Part shown: one piece after another, positions 43,821 through 50,812 of the stretch
How the letters are laid out: the number at the start of each line of letters is the position of its first letter
Position numbering within the stretch: position 1 is the first letter of the stretch
NCBI GenBank assembly: GCA_001780955.1
Contig: MFJR01000007.1
Location: 139,053 to 192,712, forward strand
DNA: 53,660 nt
Direction: 5' to 3'
DNA from: Candidatus Gottesmanbacteria bacterium RIFCSPLOWO2_01_FULL_39_12b
GTDB lineage: Bacteria; Patescibacteriota; Microgenomatia; 2-02-FULL-39-11
Position numbers and translations under genes: made by a program
The notes under the pieces: generated by a model
Seen by the model: only the letters and a program-made list of their open reading frames with translations
Database searches by the model: none
Told to the model about the DNA's origin: nothing

Positions 43821-43843
43821 GTCTTCCACAATAGTCTTCCACA
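43818..43843 (+). repeat. 13-bp tandem duplication
   Basis: ATAGTCTTCCACA occurs twice head to tail (43818-43830, 43831-43843). The first copy begins inside the tRNA remnant, so the duplication marks the point where tRNA similarity ends. Confidence 0.8.
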
Positions 43844-43870
43844 AATTTCAATAGTTGTATAATGAAATAA

Positions 43871-44131
43871 ATGAAAAAAATATTTATACTAACGCTAATA
43901 ATTACTATTGTTGTTGTGATTCTTTACCTTATAGAGAAATTTAACTTCTCTGTTACTTATAAGGTTTGTGGTTTGGGATATCAAGATTGTAATGTGATAG
44001 CAAAATTTAAAGATAGAAATAGTTGTGAAACCACAAAACAATATTGGGGATGGCTTTGTGACAAAATGAACAAAAAAAATATTATTTGTGTTGAAAAGGA
44101 AAGTGATATTTCCTCAGCATACTGCGATTGA
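43871..44131 (+). CDS. Small secreted or membrane-anchored six-cysteine protein, function unknown
   Basis: This 86-residue protein has a hydrophobic N-terminal segment (residues 4-22) followed by a short extracytoplasmic domain with six cysteines (Cys33, 40, 52, 63, 73, 85). That would allow three disulfides. The layout CxxxxxxC...AKFKDRNSCE...WLCD...IICVE...AYC resembles small Cys-rich proteins seen in other CPR and environmental genomes, but no function is known to me. A TATAAT seven bases before the ATG suggests its own promoter and a near-leaderless mRNA. Confidence 0.6.
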   Translation: MKKIFILTLIITIVVVILYLIEKFNFSVTYKVCGLGYQDCNVIAKFKDRNSCETTKQYWGWLCDKMNKKNIICVEKESDISSAYCD

Positions 44132-44182
44132 TTTTACCATTTCACCATTATGTCGTATTACCATGATTGTACGACATCTTAT

Positions 44183-44959
44183 CTAATAAAGTGATCTAAT
44201 CTGGATTCTGTCTATTCCGATCTGATAGTCCTTAAATACTTCTTTGCCAAAAAACGCTGCAGTTTCTGCATAAGTATTTATTCGGGCAGCAGATCTGAAT
44301 TTGATAATATCGTTATCTCTTATATTTTCAATATAAAGGGAATTTCTATTCTCTGGATATTGAATTTCTTGTTTAGGCATACATGCATCGTTTATTCCTA
44401 CGAATACCGTTTGATATTGTGAGGGATTCCCCCAAGAATACTCATTATAAAAATAGCTATTTGCAGTAGCTTCTCTTAGATAATATTTAATATCGTTAGG
44501 ATCATCACCTATTGAACTGAATGTTGATTCTTGGAGAACTATTTTTCTGAGTATAGGATTAGGTGATATATTTGGTTTAAAGACTTTATCACAAGAAGTT
44601 ATTGCATAAAATACAACTTGTCCTGATGAGGTAGAGATTGTTTGTATCCAATAATCTCGACCTTTATATATATTTTCAATCCAATTACTTTTGGAAATGC
44701 GAGTATAAGTTGGAACTCCAAAAATCTCGTTAAATTTTCCTAAATTCATTCCCGATCGTACGCTATTTATTTTAGAGTACTCTTTTTATCTCCAATTGAA
44801 ATTATTTTGATAAAAATTAATTGACCATGATATTCCCTGAAGTATTGTAAAAAACGAAGAAATGAAAAATACAACCAAAACAATAAAAATAGTAAGAGGA
44901 TGGTTATAAATTTCAGATTTTATTTTAACTGCCCAATTTCTTTTAGGATTTCCTTTCAT
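44183..44959 (-). pseudogene. Membrane-anchored protein gene interrupted by an in-frame TAA (ETEC_3214-like)
   Basis: Reading the minus strand from ATG at 44959, 57 codons encode a basic start and one membrane helix (LTIFIVLVVFFISSFFTI), then stop at TAA (+ strand 44786-44788). The same frame continues without further interruption for 12 codons to an ATG at 44749 and then 188 residues to 44183. The downstream part (FNEIFGVPTYTRI, YWIQTISTSSGQVVFYAITS) resembles the soluble domain of ETEC_3214-type proteins. These normally have an N-terminal membrane segment, as here. So this is most likely one 257-residue gene broken by a nonsense codon. The family name is from memory of the pattern. Confidence 0.6.
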
Positions 44960-45031
44960 AGCTGTATTATCTCATATCTATAAAGATTAAATTTACCCTT
45001 GACGAATAGTGTTTAAATTTGTTACTGTACT

Positions 45032-45078
45032 CTTGTACTTTTAAGACATAAGAAAGACTTATATTTATCTAGGAGTTT
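45032..45078 (+). repeat. Direct repeat, left copy, at the 3' end of the NYN gene
   Basis: It begins with the 16-base block CTTGTACTTTTAAGAC and matches 45824-45870 at 37 of 47 positions without gaps. It overlaps the last codons of the NYN-domain gene. The two copies lie 792 bases apart and frame that gene. Confidence 0.75.
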
Positions 45079-45643
45079 TAGTAGATATTGAACTGGGAGT
45101 TATTTTTTTTGCCTTGATAAATGGTAAAAGATCCTCTTTTCCGAGTAGCCTGGATTCTGTACAGTTTGCAATCATCGCAAGACTTGGTTGATGAGAAAAG
45201 CCTATGTACTGAACAGTTTTTCCTTTTTCTTTGGCTTTCTTTATAGCAGGAAGTAAATCTGTATCCGAGGAGACCAATATAATACGATCACATAAATCCT
45301 CATAAGTAGCGACGAGCATATCAACTGCAATATTTACATCGACACCCTTCTCGTGATAGCGATTATTCGTTTTGAGAAGGTATCCGAGTGAATATGTGAA
45401 TTTATGTTTTTTCAGATAAGCTAGCAGTTTGCGTTGGGCAGTAAACATTCTTTGCACATGTGTAGTTCCATCTGTTCTTATAGCTCCAACGTAATACGTA
45501 CATTGGGTAATTTGGTGTTTACCTGCGATTAACTTTGCAAAAGAGAAGAAATCAAAGGTTAGTAGATGGTGAAGATCAAGATCCTTGAGTTTGAAGTAAA
45601 AGTTACTTCCATCAACAAGGATAATACTCCGAGGTTTCTTCAT
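45065..45643 (-). CDS. NYN-domain (PIN-like, LabA/DUF88) putative ribonuclease
   Basis: This 192-residue protein has the NYN fold, a PIN-like metal-dependent RNase. The acidic residues are in VDGSNFYF (Asp11), EKGVDVNIAVDML (Asp102, Asp108) and VSSDTDLLPAI (Asp127, Asp129). These are the usual catalytic set. The C-terminus (KKITPSSISTKTPR) is probably disordered. It is encoded on the minus strand, against the surrounding core genes, and flanked by direct repeats, so it is probably accessory. Possible roles are RNA decay or defence; none is shown. Confidence 0.85.
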   Translation of the reverse strand: MKKPRSIILVDGSNFYFKLKDLDLHHLLTFDFFSFAKLIAGKHQITQCTYYVGAIRTDGTTHVQRMFTAQRKLLAYLKKHKFTYSLGYLLKTNNRYHEKGVDVNIAVDMLVATYEDLCDRIILVSSDTDLLPAIKKAKEKGKTVQYIGFSHQPSLAMIANCTESRLLGKEDLLPFIKAKKITPSSISTKTPR

Positions 45644-45674
45644 GAAACTATTATATATCCTTTACCACTAAAAA

Positions 45675-45703
45675 TCCTGCAAAGACCTTGCGGTGTTGCA
45701 GGA
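45675..45703 (-). promoter_or_regulatory. Stem-loop upstream of the NYN gene
   Basis: TCCTGCAA and TTGCAGGA form a perfect 8-bp stem, with a CC/GG inner pairing around TTGC. On the minus strand it is followed by TTTTT and lies 32 bases before the NYN start codon. It could end transcription arriving from ileS-side DNA or act as an attenuator in the NYN leader. Confidence 0.45.
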
Positions 45704-45823
45704 GATTTTAGTATCTAAATACTACCACCAATAACTTCAAATGTCAATCATTCGTTTTACACCGTCACAACAGTCTATTTCATCTAATACATTGACTTTC
45801 CATATCTTATCTGCTACCTATTC

Positions 45824-45870
45824 CTTGTACTTTTAAGACTTAAAAAGGCAGAATATTCATCTAGGGATTT
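45824..45870 (+). repeat. Direct repeat, right copy, upstream of the NYN gene
   Basis: This is the partner of 45032-45078, with 37 of 47 bases identical, including an exact 16-base block and an ATCTAGG block. It lies in non-coding DNA, unlike the left copy, which overlaps the 3' end of the NYN coding region. Confidence 0.75.
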
Positions 45871-45916
45871 CATTTGAGCTTGTGCGCAAAAGAAGTATCT
45901 GACTTAAGATCCCTCC

Positions 45917-45941
45917 ATTCCTAAGATAGAGGAAGCATTGA
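45917..45941 (+). repeat. Diverged third copy of the ftsZ-end repeat
   Basis: It matches the ATTCCTGAGGCAGGGG...GCATTGA core of the 42895-42998 repeat at 21 of 25 positions. In the hairpin stem a G-C pair of the other copies is replaced by A-T on both sides. It ends about 70 bases before the ileS start and marks the right boundary of the island. Confidence 0.6.
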
Positions 45942-46012
45942 AGCTGTATTATTCATACTTCTTTGAAAGCAGTTGTTTGTTCTCACCCTCTTTTTTGTGT
46001 AAAATAAGGAAT

Positions 46013-48952
46013 ATGTTCAAACCGGTTACTCCCAATGTGAATTTTCCGGAAATGGAGAAAAAGATTTTGGATTATTGGTATTCTTCCGGGGTGATAAAAA
46101 AATACCTCAATAAAAACAATAAATCCAAAAAACGTTTTTCTTTTCTTGACGGTCCTATTACCGCTAATAATCCCATGGGAGTTCATCATGCCTGGGGAAG
46201 AACCTATAAAGACCTTTGGCAAAAATTTAATAATATGCGAGGTTTTAAAGAGCGTTTTCAAAACGGATTTGATTGCCAGGGATTGTGGATAGAGGTGGAA
46301 GTTGAAAAAGAACTGGGTCTACGGAATAAAAAAGAGATCGAAAATTTGGTGCCGGGTAACAAGATTAAAAGCATTGCCAAATTTGTCCGGCTCTGTAAAG
46401 AGAGAGTGCTGAAATTTAGCAAAATTCAAACAGAACAAAGCATTCGCCTGGGAAATTTTATGAATTGGGATCATTCTTACTACACCATGAGCGATGAAAA
46501 TAATTACATGATCTGGTATTTTCTCAAAACATGCCATGAAAAGGGATGGATCTATAAAGGTAAAGACAGTGTTCCCTGGTGTCCACGATGTGAGACAGCG
46601 ATTTCTCAGCATGAGATGCTTACCGAGGATTACAAAGAGATAACTCATAAATCCATTTATATGCGATTTCCTCTGGAAAACAAAAAAAATGAATATCTTT
46701 TGGTCTGGACTACCACCCCATGGACTATTCCGGCAAATATTGCCGTGGCGGTGGATAAAACGTTTGAGTATGTTTTGGTCGAGGATGATAAGAAAGATTT
46801 ATATTGGGTACAAAAAGAGGCAAAAGAACGGCTATTTCAGACATCGGCAACTATCAAAAAAACAGTAAAAGGGATTTCACTTGTTGGATTGAAGTATCAA
46901 GGTGCTTTTGATGATTTGGAGTCGGTGAAGAAAGCAGCAGAGTCCCCCGCTTTCCATACTATCATTTCTACCGATCCTCTTATTATGCCCATCACAACAT
47001 CTGAAGGAACCGGTATGGTGCATACCGCAGTGAGCGCAGGAGAGGAAGATTTTAAACTCGGTAAAAAACTCGGTTTGCCACTTATTCCGGTAATTACCGA
47101 CAATGCTGATTATCTTTCTGGTCTTGGTTTTCTTAGCGGAAAAAATGCCAAAAAACATCCTGAGATCATACTTGATCATATGACGCAAAAGGGTTTTTCC
47201 TTCAAAATTGAAAATTATACCCATCGATACCCGGCTTGCTGGAGGTGTAAAACTGAACTCGTTTGGAAAGTGGCAGAGGAGTGGTATATCGCAATGGACC
47301 GTCCTTCGCGTAAAGCTTCGGGTAGCAAGCGTACTGATAAGACGTTGAGAGAGATGATGATTAATACAGCAAAAATGATTGATTGGCATCCAAAATTTGG
47401 ATTGGAGAGAGAACTTGACTGGCTTGAAAATATGCATGACTGGTTAATCAGTAAAAAAAATCGTTATTGGGGTTTAGCTCTACCTATTTATGAATGTTCA
47501 AAATGCGGTTGGTTTGAGGTGATAGGATCAAAAGAAGAATTAGAAAAAAAAGCGATTTCCGGCTGGGATGAATTTAAGGATCATACTCCCCATAAACCTT
47601 ACATCGATGAGGTGAAGATAAAATGTGGTAATTGTGGCAAAACTGTGCAAAGGATAGATGACGTTGGTAATGTCTGGTTAGATGCCGGAATTGTACCATT
47701 TTCAACCTATATTGACCCGGAAAGCAAAAAGCTAAGTTATACGACCGACAAAAAATATTGGCGAGAGTGGTTTCCGGCTGATTTTATCACGGAGTCTTTT
47801 CCGGGACAATTTAAAAACTGGTTTTACTCGATGATTGCGATGTCCACGGTGCTTGAAAAACAAAATCCATTTAAAACCGTTTTAGGATATGCCTCTATGT
47901 TGGGAGAGGACGCAAGACCGATGCACAAATCATGGGGTAATGCCATAGATTTTAATGAAGGGGCAGATAAAATTGGAGTTGATGTAATGAGATGGATGTT
48001 TGTAACACATGATCCTGAGCAAAATTTACTCTTTGGTTATAAAAAAGCCGATGAAGTCAGGCGTCAGTTTCATTTAAGATTATGGAACATCTATAACTTT
48101 TTAATTAGTTATGCGGGAGTAGACGGGTGGAAACCATCCAAAGATAAAAAAATAAATATAAAAAATATTTTAGATGAGTGGATATTAACAAAATTAAATT
48201 TGCTAATTACTGAAGTGACGGATTCAATGGAGAAATATGATGCGTTTACGGCCTCAAATAAAATAGAGGAATTTGTGGGTGATTTATCTGTTTGGTATGT
48301 GAGAAGAAGTAGAGACAGAGTAGGACCGACAGCGGAAAATAATCCTGATAAAGATATGACTTATACAACTTTGTACCAAGTTCTAATTATCCTGGTTAAG
48401 CTTCTTGCGCCCTTTACTCCTTTTATGACTGATGAGATTTATCGAAATTTAACTAATGAAGAATCAGTGCATTTGACTGATTGGCCCACCTACGCTAAAG
48501 CTACGGTGGGGAAAGCCCAATTAATCAAAAACATGGAATTAGCGAGAAAAATATGCGAATTGGGACATGCAAAGAGGAAAGAGTTGGGTATTAAAGTCAG
48601 ACAACCTTTGAGACAGTTATCAGTTATCAGTTGTCAGTTGTCAGTTAATAAAGAGTTAATACAACTTATTAAAGATGAGTTAAACGTGAAAGAAGTGATG
48701 TTTGCTGGAGGGAAAGGAGAGATAACGGTGGAGTTAGATACTGAGTTGACTCCAGAGCTAATATCAGAGGGGAAAGCACGGGAGTTAGTCCGGCAGATAC
48801 AATTAAAGAGAAAAGAGTTAGGCTGCCGCTTGGATGAAAAAATAATCTTAACATTGTCAGAATATCCAAATGATTTCGAAGAATATATAATAAAAGAAAC
48901 GTTAGGAAAAGAGATTAAGAATGGCAGTCAACTGGCTATTGATAGAGTATGA
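46013..48952 (+). CDS. ileS: Isoleucyl-tRNA synthetase
   Basis: This class I synthetase charges tRNA-Ile. The start is placed at ATG 46013 (MFKPVTPNVNFPEME), 25 codons inside a longer open frame, because homology starts there and AAGGA lies just before it. Length is 979 residues. HIGH is replaced by HHAWG (residues 58-62) after DGPITANNPMGV, and KMSKS by HKSWG (about 638-642). Both are normal for this bacterial IleRS subtype. TTTPWTIPANIAV belongs to the editing domain. Three repeat-like insertions are in-frame: 47303-47332, 48485-48510 and 48614-48648. The stop overlaps rodA by ATGA. Confidence 0.93.
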   Translation: MFKPVTPNVNFPEMEKKILDYWYSSGVIKKYLNKNNKSKKRFSFLDGPITANNPMGVHHAWGRTYKDLWQKFNNMRGFKERFQNGFDCQGLWIEVEVEKELGLRNKKEIENLVPGNKIKSIAKFVRLCKERVLKFSKIQTEQSIRLGNFMNWDHSYYTMSDENNYMIWYFLKTCHEKGWIYKGKDSVPWCPRCETAISQHEMLTEDYKEITHKSIYMRFPLENKKNEYLLVWTTTPWTIPANIAVAVDKTFEYVLVEDDKKDLYWVQKEAKERLFQTSATIKKTVKGISLVGLKYQGAFDDLESVKKAAESPAFHTIISTDPLIMPITTSEGTGMVHTAVSAGEEDFKLGKKLGLPLIPVITDNADYLSGLGFLSGKNAKKHPEIILDHMTQKGFSFKIENYTHRYPACWRCKTELVWKVAEEWYIAMDRPSRKASGSKRTDKTLREMMINTAKMIDWHPKFGLERELDWLENMHDWLISKKNRYWGLALPIYECSKCGWFEVIGSKEELEKKAISGWDEFKDHTPHKPYIDEVKIKCGNCGKTVQRIDDVGNVWLDAGIVPFSTYIDPESKKLSYTTDKKYWREWFPADFITESFPGQFKNWFYSMIAMSTVLEKQNPFKTVLGYASMLGEDARPMHKSWGNAIDFNEGADKIGVDVMRWMFVTHDPEQNLLFGYKKADEVRRQFHLRLWNIYNFLISYAGVDGWKPSKDKKINIKNILDEWILTKLNLLITEVTDSMEKYDAFTASNKIEEFVGDLSVWYVRRSRDRVGPTAENNPDKDMTYTTLYQVLIILVKLLAPFTPFMTDEIYRNLTNEESVHLTDWPTYAKATVGKAQLIKNMELARKICELGHAKRKELGIKVRQPLRQLSVISCQLSVNKELIQLIKDELNVKEVMFAGGKGEITVELDTELTPELISEGKARELVRQIQLKRKELGCRLDEKIILTLSEYPNDFEEYIIKETLGKEIKNGSQLAIDRV
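47303..47332 (+). repeat. REP-like sequence inside ileS (first)
   Basis: The stretch containing CCTTCGCGTAAAGCTTCGG is more GC-rich than its surroundings. It resembles the CCTACGCTAAAGCTACGG core at 48489-48506 of the same gene. It encodes SRKASGSKR between the conserved EWYIAMD and the LREMMI segment. The assignment as a repeat family member is an inference from this similarity. Confidence 0.4.
48485..48510 (+). repeat. REP-like palindromic element inside ileS (second)
   Basis: CCCACC and GGTGGG arms enclose TACGCTAAAGCTAC, giving an imperfect palindrome. It encodes PTYAKATVG in the anticodon-binding region. Peptides of the YAKAT type appear in many unrelated CPR proteins, which points to a dispersed repeat that tolerates being translated. 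Confidence 0.6.
48614..48648 (+). repeat. Heptamer tandem repeat CAGTTAT-type x5 inside ileS
   Basis: The five units are CAGTTAT, CAGTTAT, CAGTTGT, CAGTTGT and CAGTTAA. They encode the QLSVISCQLSVN peptide close to the C-terminus. Five units of seven are 35 bases, so unit gain or loss would change frame. Confidence 0.8.
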
Positions 48953-50019
48953 GTTTTAGACAACTCATCAGTCCTTTCATTTGTGTGCCTATAATAGGAT
49001 TGTGCGCAGTTAGTCTGTTTTTAATCGCCACGACCGCACCGGATCTTTTTTGGGCTCAGGCAGTTTTTTTCTTTCTGGGATTAATAATTCTCCTATTTTT
49101 CTCTTCAATAGACTTTCGTATATGGTTGAAGTTTAAAAACTTTATATATATCGTCACAATTCTGATACTGTTGATTAGTTTTTTGGGCCCCGAAGTAAGA
49201 GGTTCAACCCGCTGGATTGATTTGGGATTTTTCCGGTTGCAACCATCAGAACTTATTAAACCATTTTTGATAATTATTATGGCGGCATTTTTATCAGAAA
49301 ATCCGATAACAAACTTACCTTCTTTATTAAAGCCGATATTATTATTATTTCCTTTTATATTTTTAATTTTCAAACAACCAGATTTAGGTAATGTCTTAGT
49401 CTATTTAAGCATCTTGGCAAGTCTAATAATTCTAAGCGGGATTTCATGGGTCTATATTCTACTCAGTTTCTTAGGTATAACTGGTCTCTTACCCTTCTTT
49501 TGGTTTATTTTAAAAGACTATCAAAAGCAAAGACTTCTTTCTTTTCTTAACCCGCAACAGGATCCAATCGGAGCAGGATATAATTCTTTACAGGCCGTAA
49601 TTGCCATTGGGAGCGGGAAGATTATGGGAATGGGTTTAGGTCGCGGTACACAAAGCCGTTTAATGTTTTTACCGGAGTATCATACAGATTTTGTCTTTGC
49701 TTCACTTGGGGAAGTGCTTGGTTTTTTGGGTGGTGCCTTAGTAATTTTATTGTATTTATTTTTACTTTATAAAATATTAATCATTGCCATTAATACCGAA
49801 AATATATTCGGGAAATTTATTATCCTGGGTGTTTTTGCTCAATTATTCAGCCAAGTATTTATAAATTTGGGGATGAATTTAGGTTTGTTACCCATTACCG
49901 GAATTACACTGCCTTTAATTTCTTATGGGGGTAGTTCAATAATAAGTACCTTTATCGATCTAGGCTTAGTAATCTCGGTCGCAAGCTACCATAAAAAAAG
50001 TCCACTTGTGATAAGATAA
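48949..50019 (+). CDS. rodA: Rod-shape SEDS peptidoglycan polymerase RodA
   Basis: This 356-residue protein has ten hydrophobic segments of the SEDS family. It polymerises lipid II for lateral wall growth. GSTRWIDLGFFRLQPSELIK, KQPDLGNVLVYLSILASL, GRGTQSRLMFLPEYHTDFVF and ASLGEVLGFLGG are typical of RodA, where FLPEYHTDFVF separates it from FtsW. The end is LPLISYGGSSIIS. It is coupled to ileS by ATGA. No mreB or class B PBP2 is seen nearby. Confidence 0.88.
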   Translation: MSFRQLISPFICVPIIGLCAVSLFLIATTAPDLFWAQAVFFFLGLIILLFFSSIDFRIWLKFKNFIYIVTILILLISFLGPEVRGSTRWIDLGFFRLQPSELIKPFLIIIMAAFLSENPITNLPSLLKPILLLFPFIFLIFKQPDLGNVLVYLSILASLIILSGISWVYILLSFLGITGLLPFFWFILKDYQKQRLLSFLNPQQDPIGAGYNSLQAVIAIGSGKIMGMGLGRGTQSRLMFLPEYHTDFVFASLGEVLGFLGGALVILLYLFLLYKILIIAINTENIFGKFIILGVFAQLFSQVFINLGMNLGLLPITGITLPLISYGGSSIISTFIDLGLVISVASYHKKSPLVIR

Positions 50020-50034
50020 GATTTTTAATATAAT
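50006..50034 (+). promoter_or_regulatory. Sigma70-type promoter of rplU
   Basis: TTGTGA (50006-50011), a 17-base spacer and a perfect TATAAT (50029-50034) overlap the end of rodA. The rplU ATG is only 8 bases after the -10 box, so the mRNA would start within a few bases of the initiation codon. Confidence 0.6.
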
Positions 50035-50042
50035 AGAGCTTC

Positions 50043-50414
50043 ATGAAATACGCAATAATACAATCTGGAGGAAAACAATACAAAGTCTTGGAGGGGCAGG
50101 AATTATTGATCGATCATCTTGGGGTGAAAGAAGGCAGCCTGATTGAATTTAACGAGGTTTTATTGATGCGTGAGGATGACAAGATAGATATCGGTGAACC
50201 TTATGTTAAAACCGGTAAAGTGGTAGGAAAAATCATGGGAGAGGAGAAGGGAACTAAATTAAAAGTCTCAAAATTTAAAGCAAAAGTCCGATACCGGAAA
50301 ACAATCGGTTTTCGGTCTTTAAACACAAGAGTGGAAATTGAAAAGATCATCAAGGGAGATGGGGAAAACATCAAGCCAAAGGTAAAAACTGATAAAAAAA
50401 GATCTAAAAAATAA
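50043..50414 (+). CDS. rplU: 50S ribosomal protein L21
   Basis: This 123-residue protein starts KYAIIQSGGKQYKVLEGQEL, the diagnostic L21 start. It continues with IDIGEPYVKTGKVVGKIMGE and KFKAKVRYRKTIGFRSLNTR, the basic 23S rRNA-binding loop. A lysine-rich tail extends it past the usual ~103 residues. It is followed by rpmA, the usual pair. A strong promoter ends 8 bases before the start. Confidence 0.95.
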   Translation: MKYAIIQSGGKQYKVLEGQELLIDHLGVKEGSLIEFNEVLLMREDDKIDIGEPYVKTGKVVGKIMGEEKGTKLKVSKFKAKVRYRKTIGFRSLNTRVEIEKIIKGDGENIKPKVKTDKKRSKK

Positions 50415-50478
50415 AATACCGTGAAAACTTTTTTGCTTTTTGAGAATCTTAGCGTCAAATAAGAATAATATATAAGAA

Positions 50479-50507
50479 TTGACATGTGTGAAAAAAAGAT
50501 TTAGACT
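50479..50507 (+). promoter_or_regulatory. Candidate promoter of rpmA
   Basis: A perfect TTGACA (50479-50484) is followed after 17 bases by TAGACT (50502-50507), a 4-of-6 -10 box. AGGAG starts at 50508, about 30 bases before the rpmA ATG. It would allow L27 and ParB to be made independently of rplU. Confidence 0.45.
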
Positions 50508-50540
50508 AGGAGAAATTTAAAAAGATAAAATAATAAAATT

Positions 50541-50798
50541 ATGGCGCATATCAAAACCGGAGGTACAACTAAAGGTAATCGAGACTCAAGGAGTAAAAGA
50601 TTAGGAGTAAAAGTATATGGAGGAGCTTCCGTTAAAGCCGGTAATATCATTATCAGGCAAAAAGGCTCCAAATATCACTCTGGCGATGGTACAAAACTGG
50701 GAAGAGATTTCACCATCTTTGCCTTAAAAAACGGAACTGTTCATTTTAAAAGAAAACTCGATCGAAATATAGTCGAAGTTATAGGTTTAGCCGCTTGA
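50541..50798 (+). CDS. rpmA: 50S ribosomal protein L27
   Basis: This 85-residue protein starts MAHIKTGGTTKGNRDSRSKR, with the L27 N-terminal arm that reaches the peptidyl-transferase centre. LGVKVYGGASVKAGNIIIRQ and GSKYHSGDGTKLGRDFTIFA are the conserved core. There is no cleavable N-terminal extension of the Firmicutes type. It lies 126 bases after rplU and just before parB. Confidence 0.95.
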   Translation: MAHIKTGGTTKGNRDSRSKRLGVKVYGGASVKAGNIIIRQKGSKYHSGDGTKLGRDFTIFALKNGTVHFKRKLDRNIVEVIGLAA

Positions 50799-50812
50799 TT
50801 AAAAAAATATCT

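Larger units (their letters stand above)
43552..43870. other. Non-coding stretch with tRNA fragment and short tandem repeat
   Basis: This gap of 319 bases follows hicA. It contains a tRNA 5'-fragment (43798-43820), a 13-bp tandem repeat and a TATAAT (43858-43863) seven bases before the next start codon. An 87-codon open frame crosses it but reads through the tRNA fragment and the repeats and has no recognisable domain, so I do not call it a gene. Confidence 0.5.
45644..46012. other. Non-coding region between the NYN gene and ileS
   Basis: These 369 bases hold a stem-loop (45675-45703), the right copy of the NYN-flanking repeat (45824-45870) and a diverged copy of the ftsZ-end repeat (45917-45941). 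They must also hold the ileS promoter; a weak TAAAAT lies close to its start codon. I see no T-box features such as a GGTGGNACC sequence. Confidence 0.6.

Noticed and set aside
43599-43862. 87-codon open frame after hicA
   Set aside because: It runs through the tRNA fragment and the 13-bp duplication, has no domain or plausible start signal, and its composition looks like translated non-coding DNA.
45644-46012. T-box riboswitch before ileS
   Set aside because: No T-box bulge sequence, specifier hairpin or antiterminator could be found; the gap is explained by repeats and a simple stem-loop.
45938-46012. Upstream ATG as the ileS start
   Set aside because: The extra 25 residues are hydrophobic and unlike IleRS N-termini, and this part overlaps the diverged repeat. 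The ATG at 46013 has AAGGA before it and matches the family start.
48614-48648. Short regular repeats as a possible CRISPR array
   Set aside because: Units are seven bases with no spacers and lie inside a coding frame; the same holds for the FemAB heptamers. No cas genes are present.
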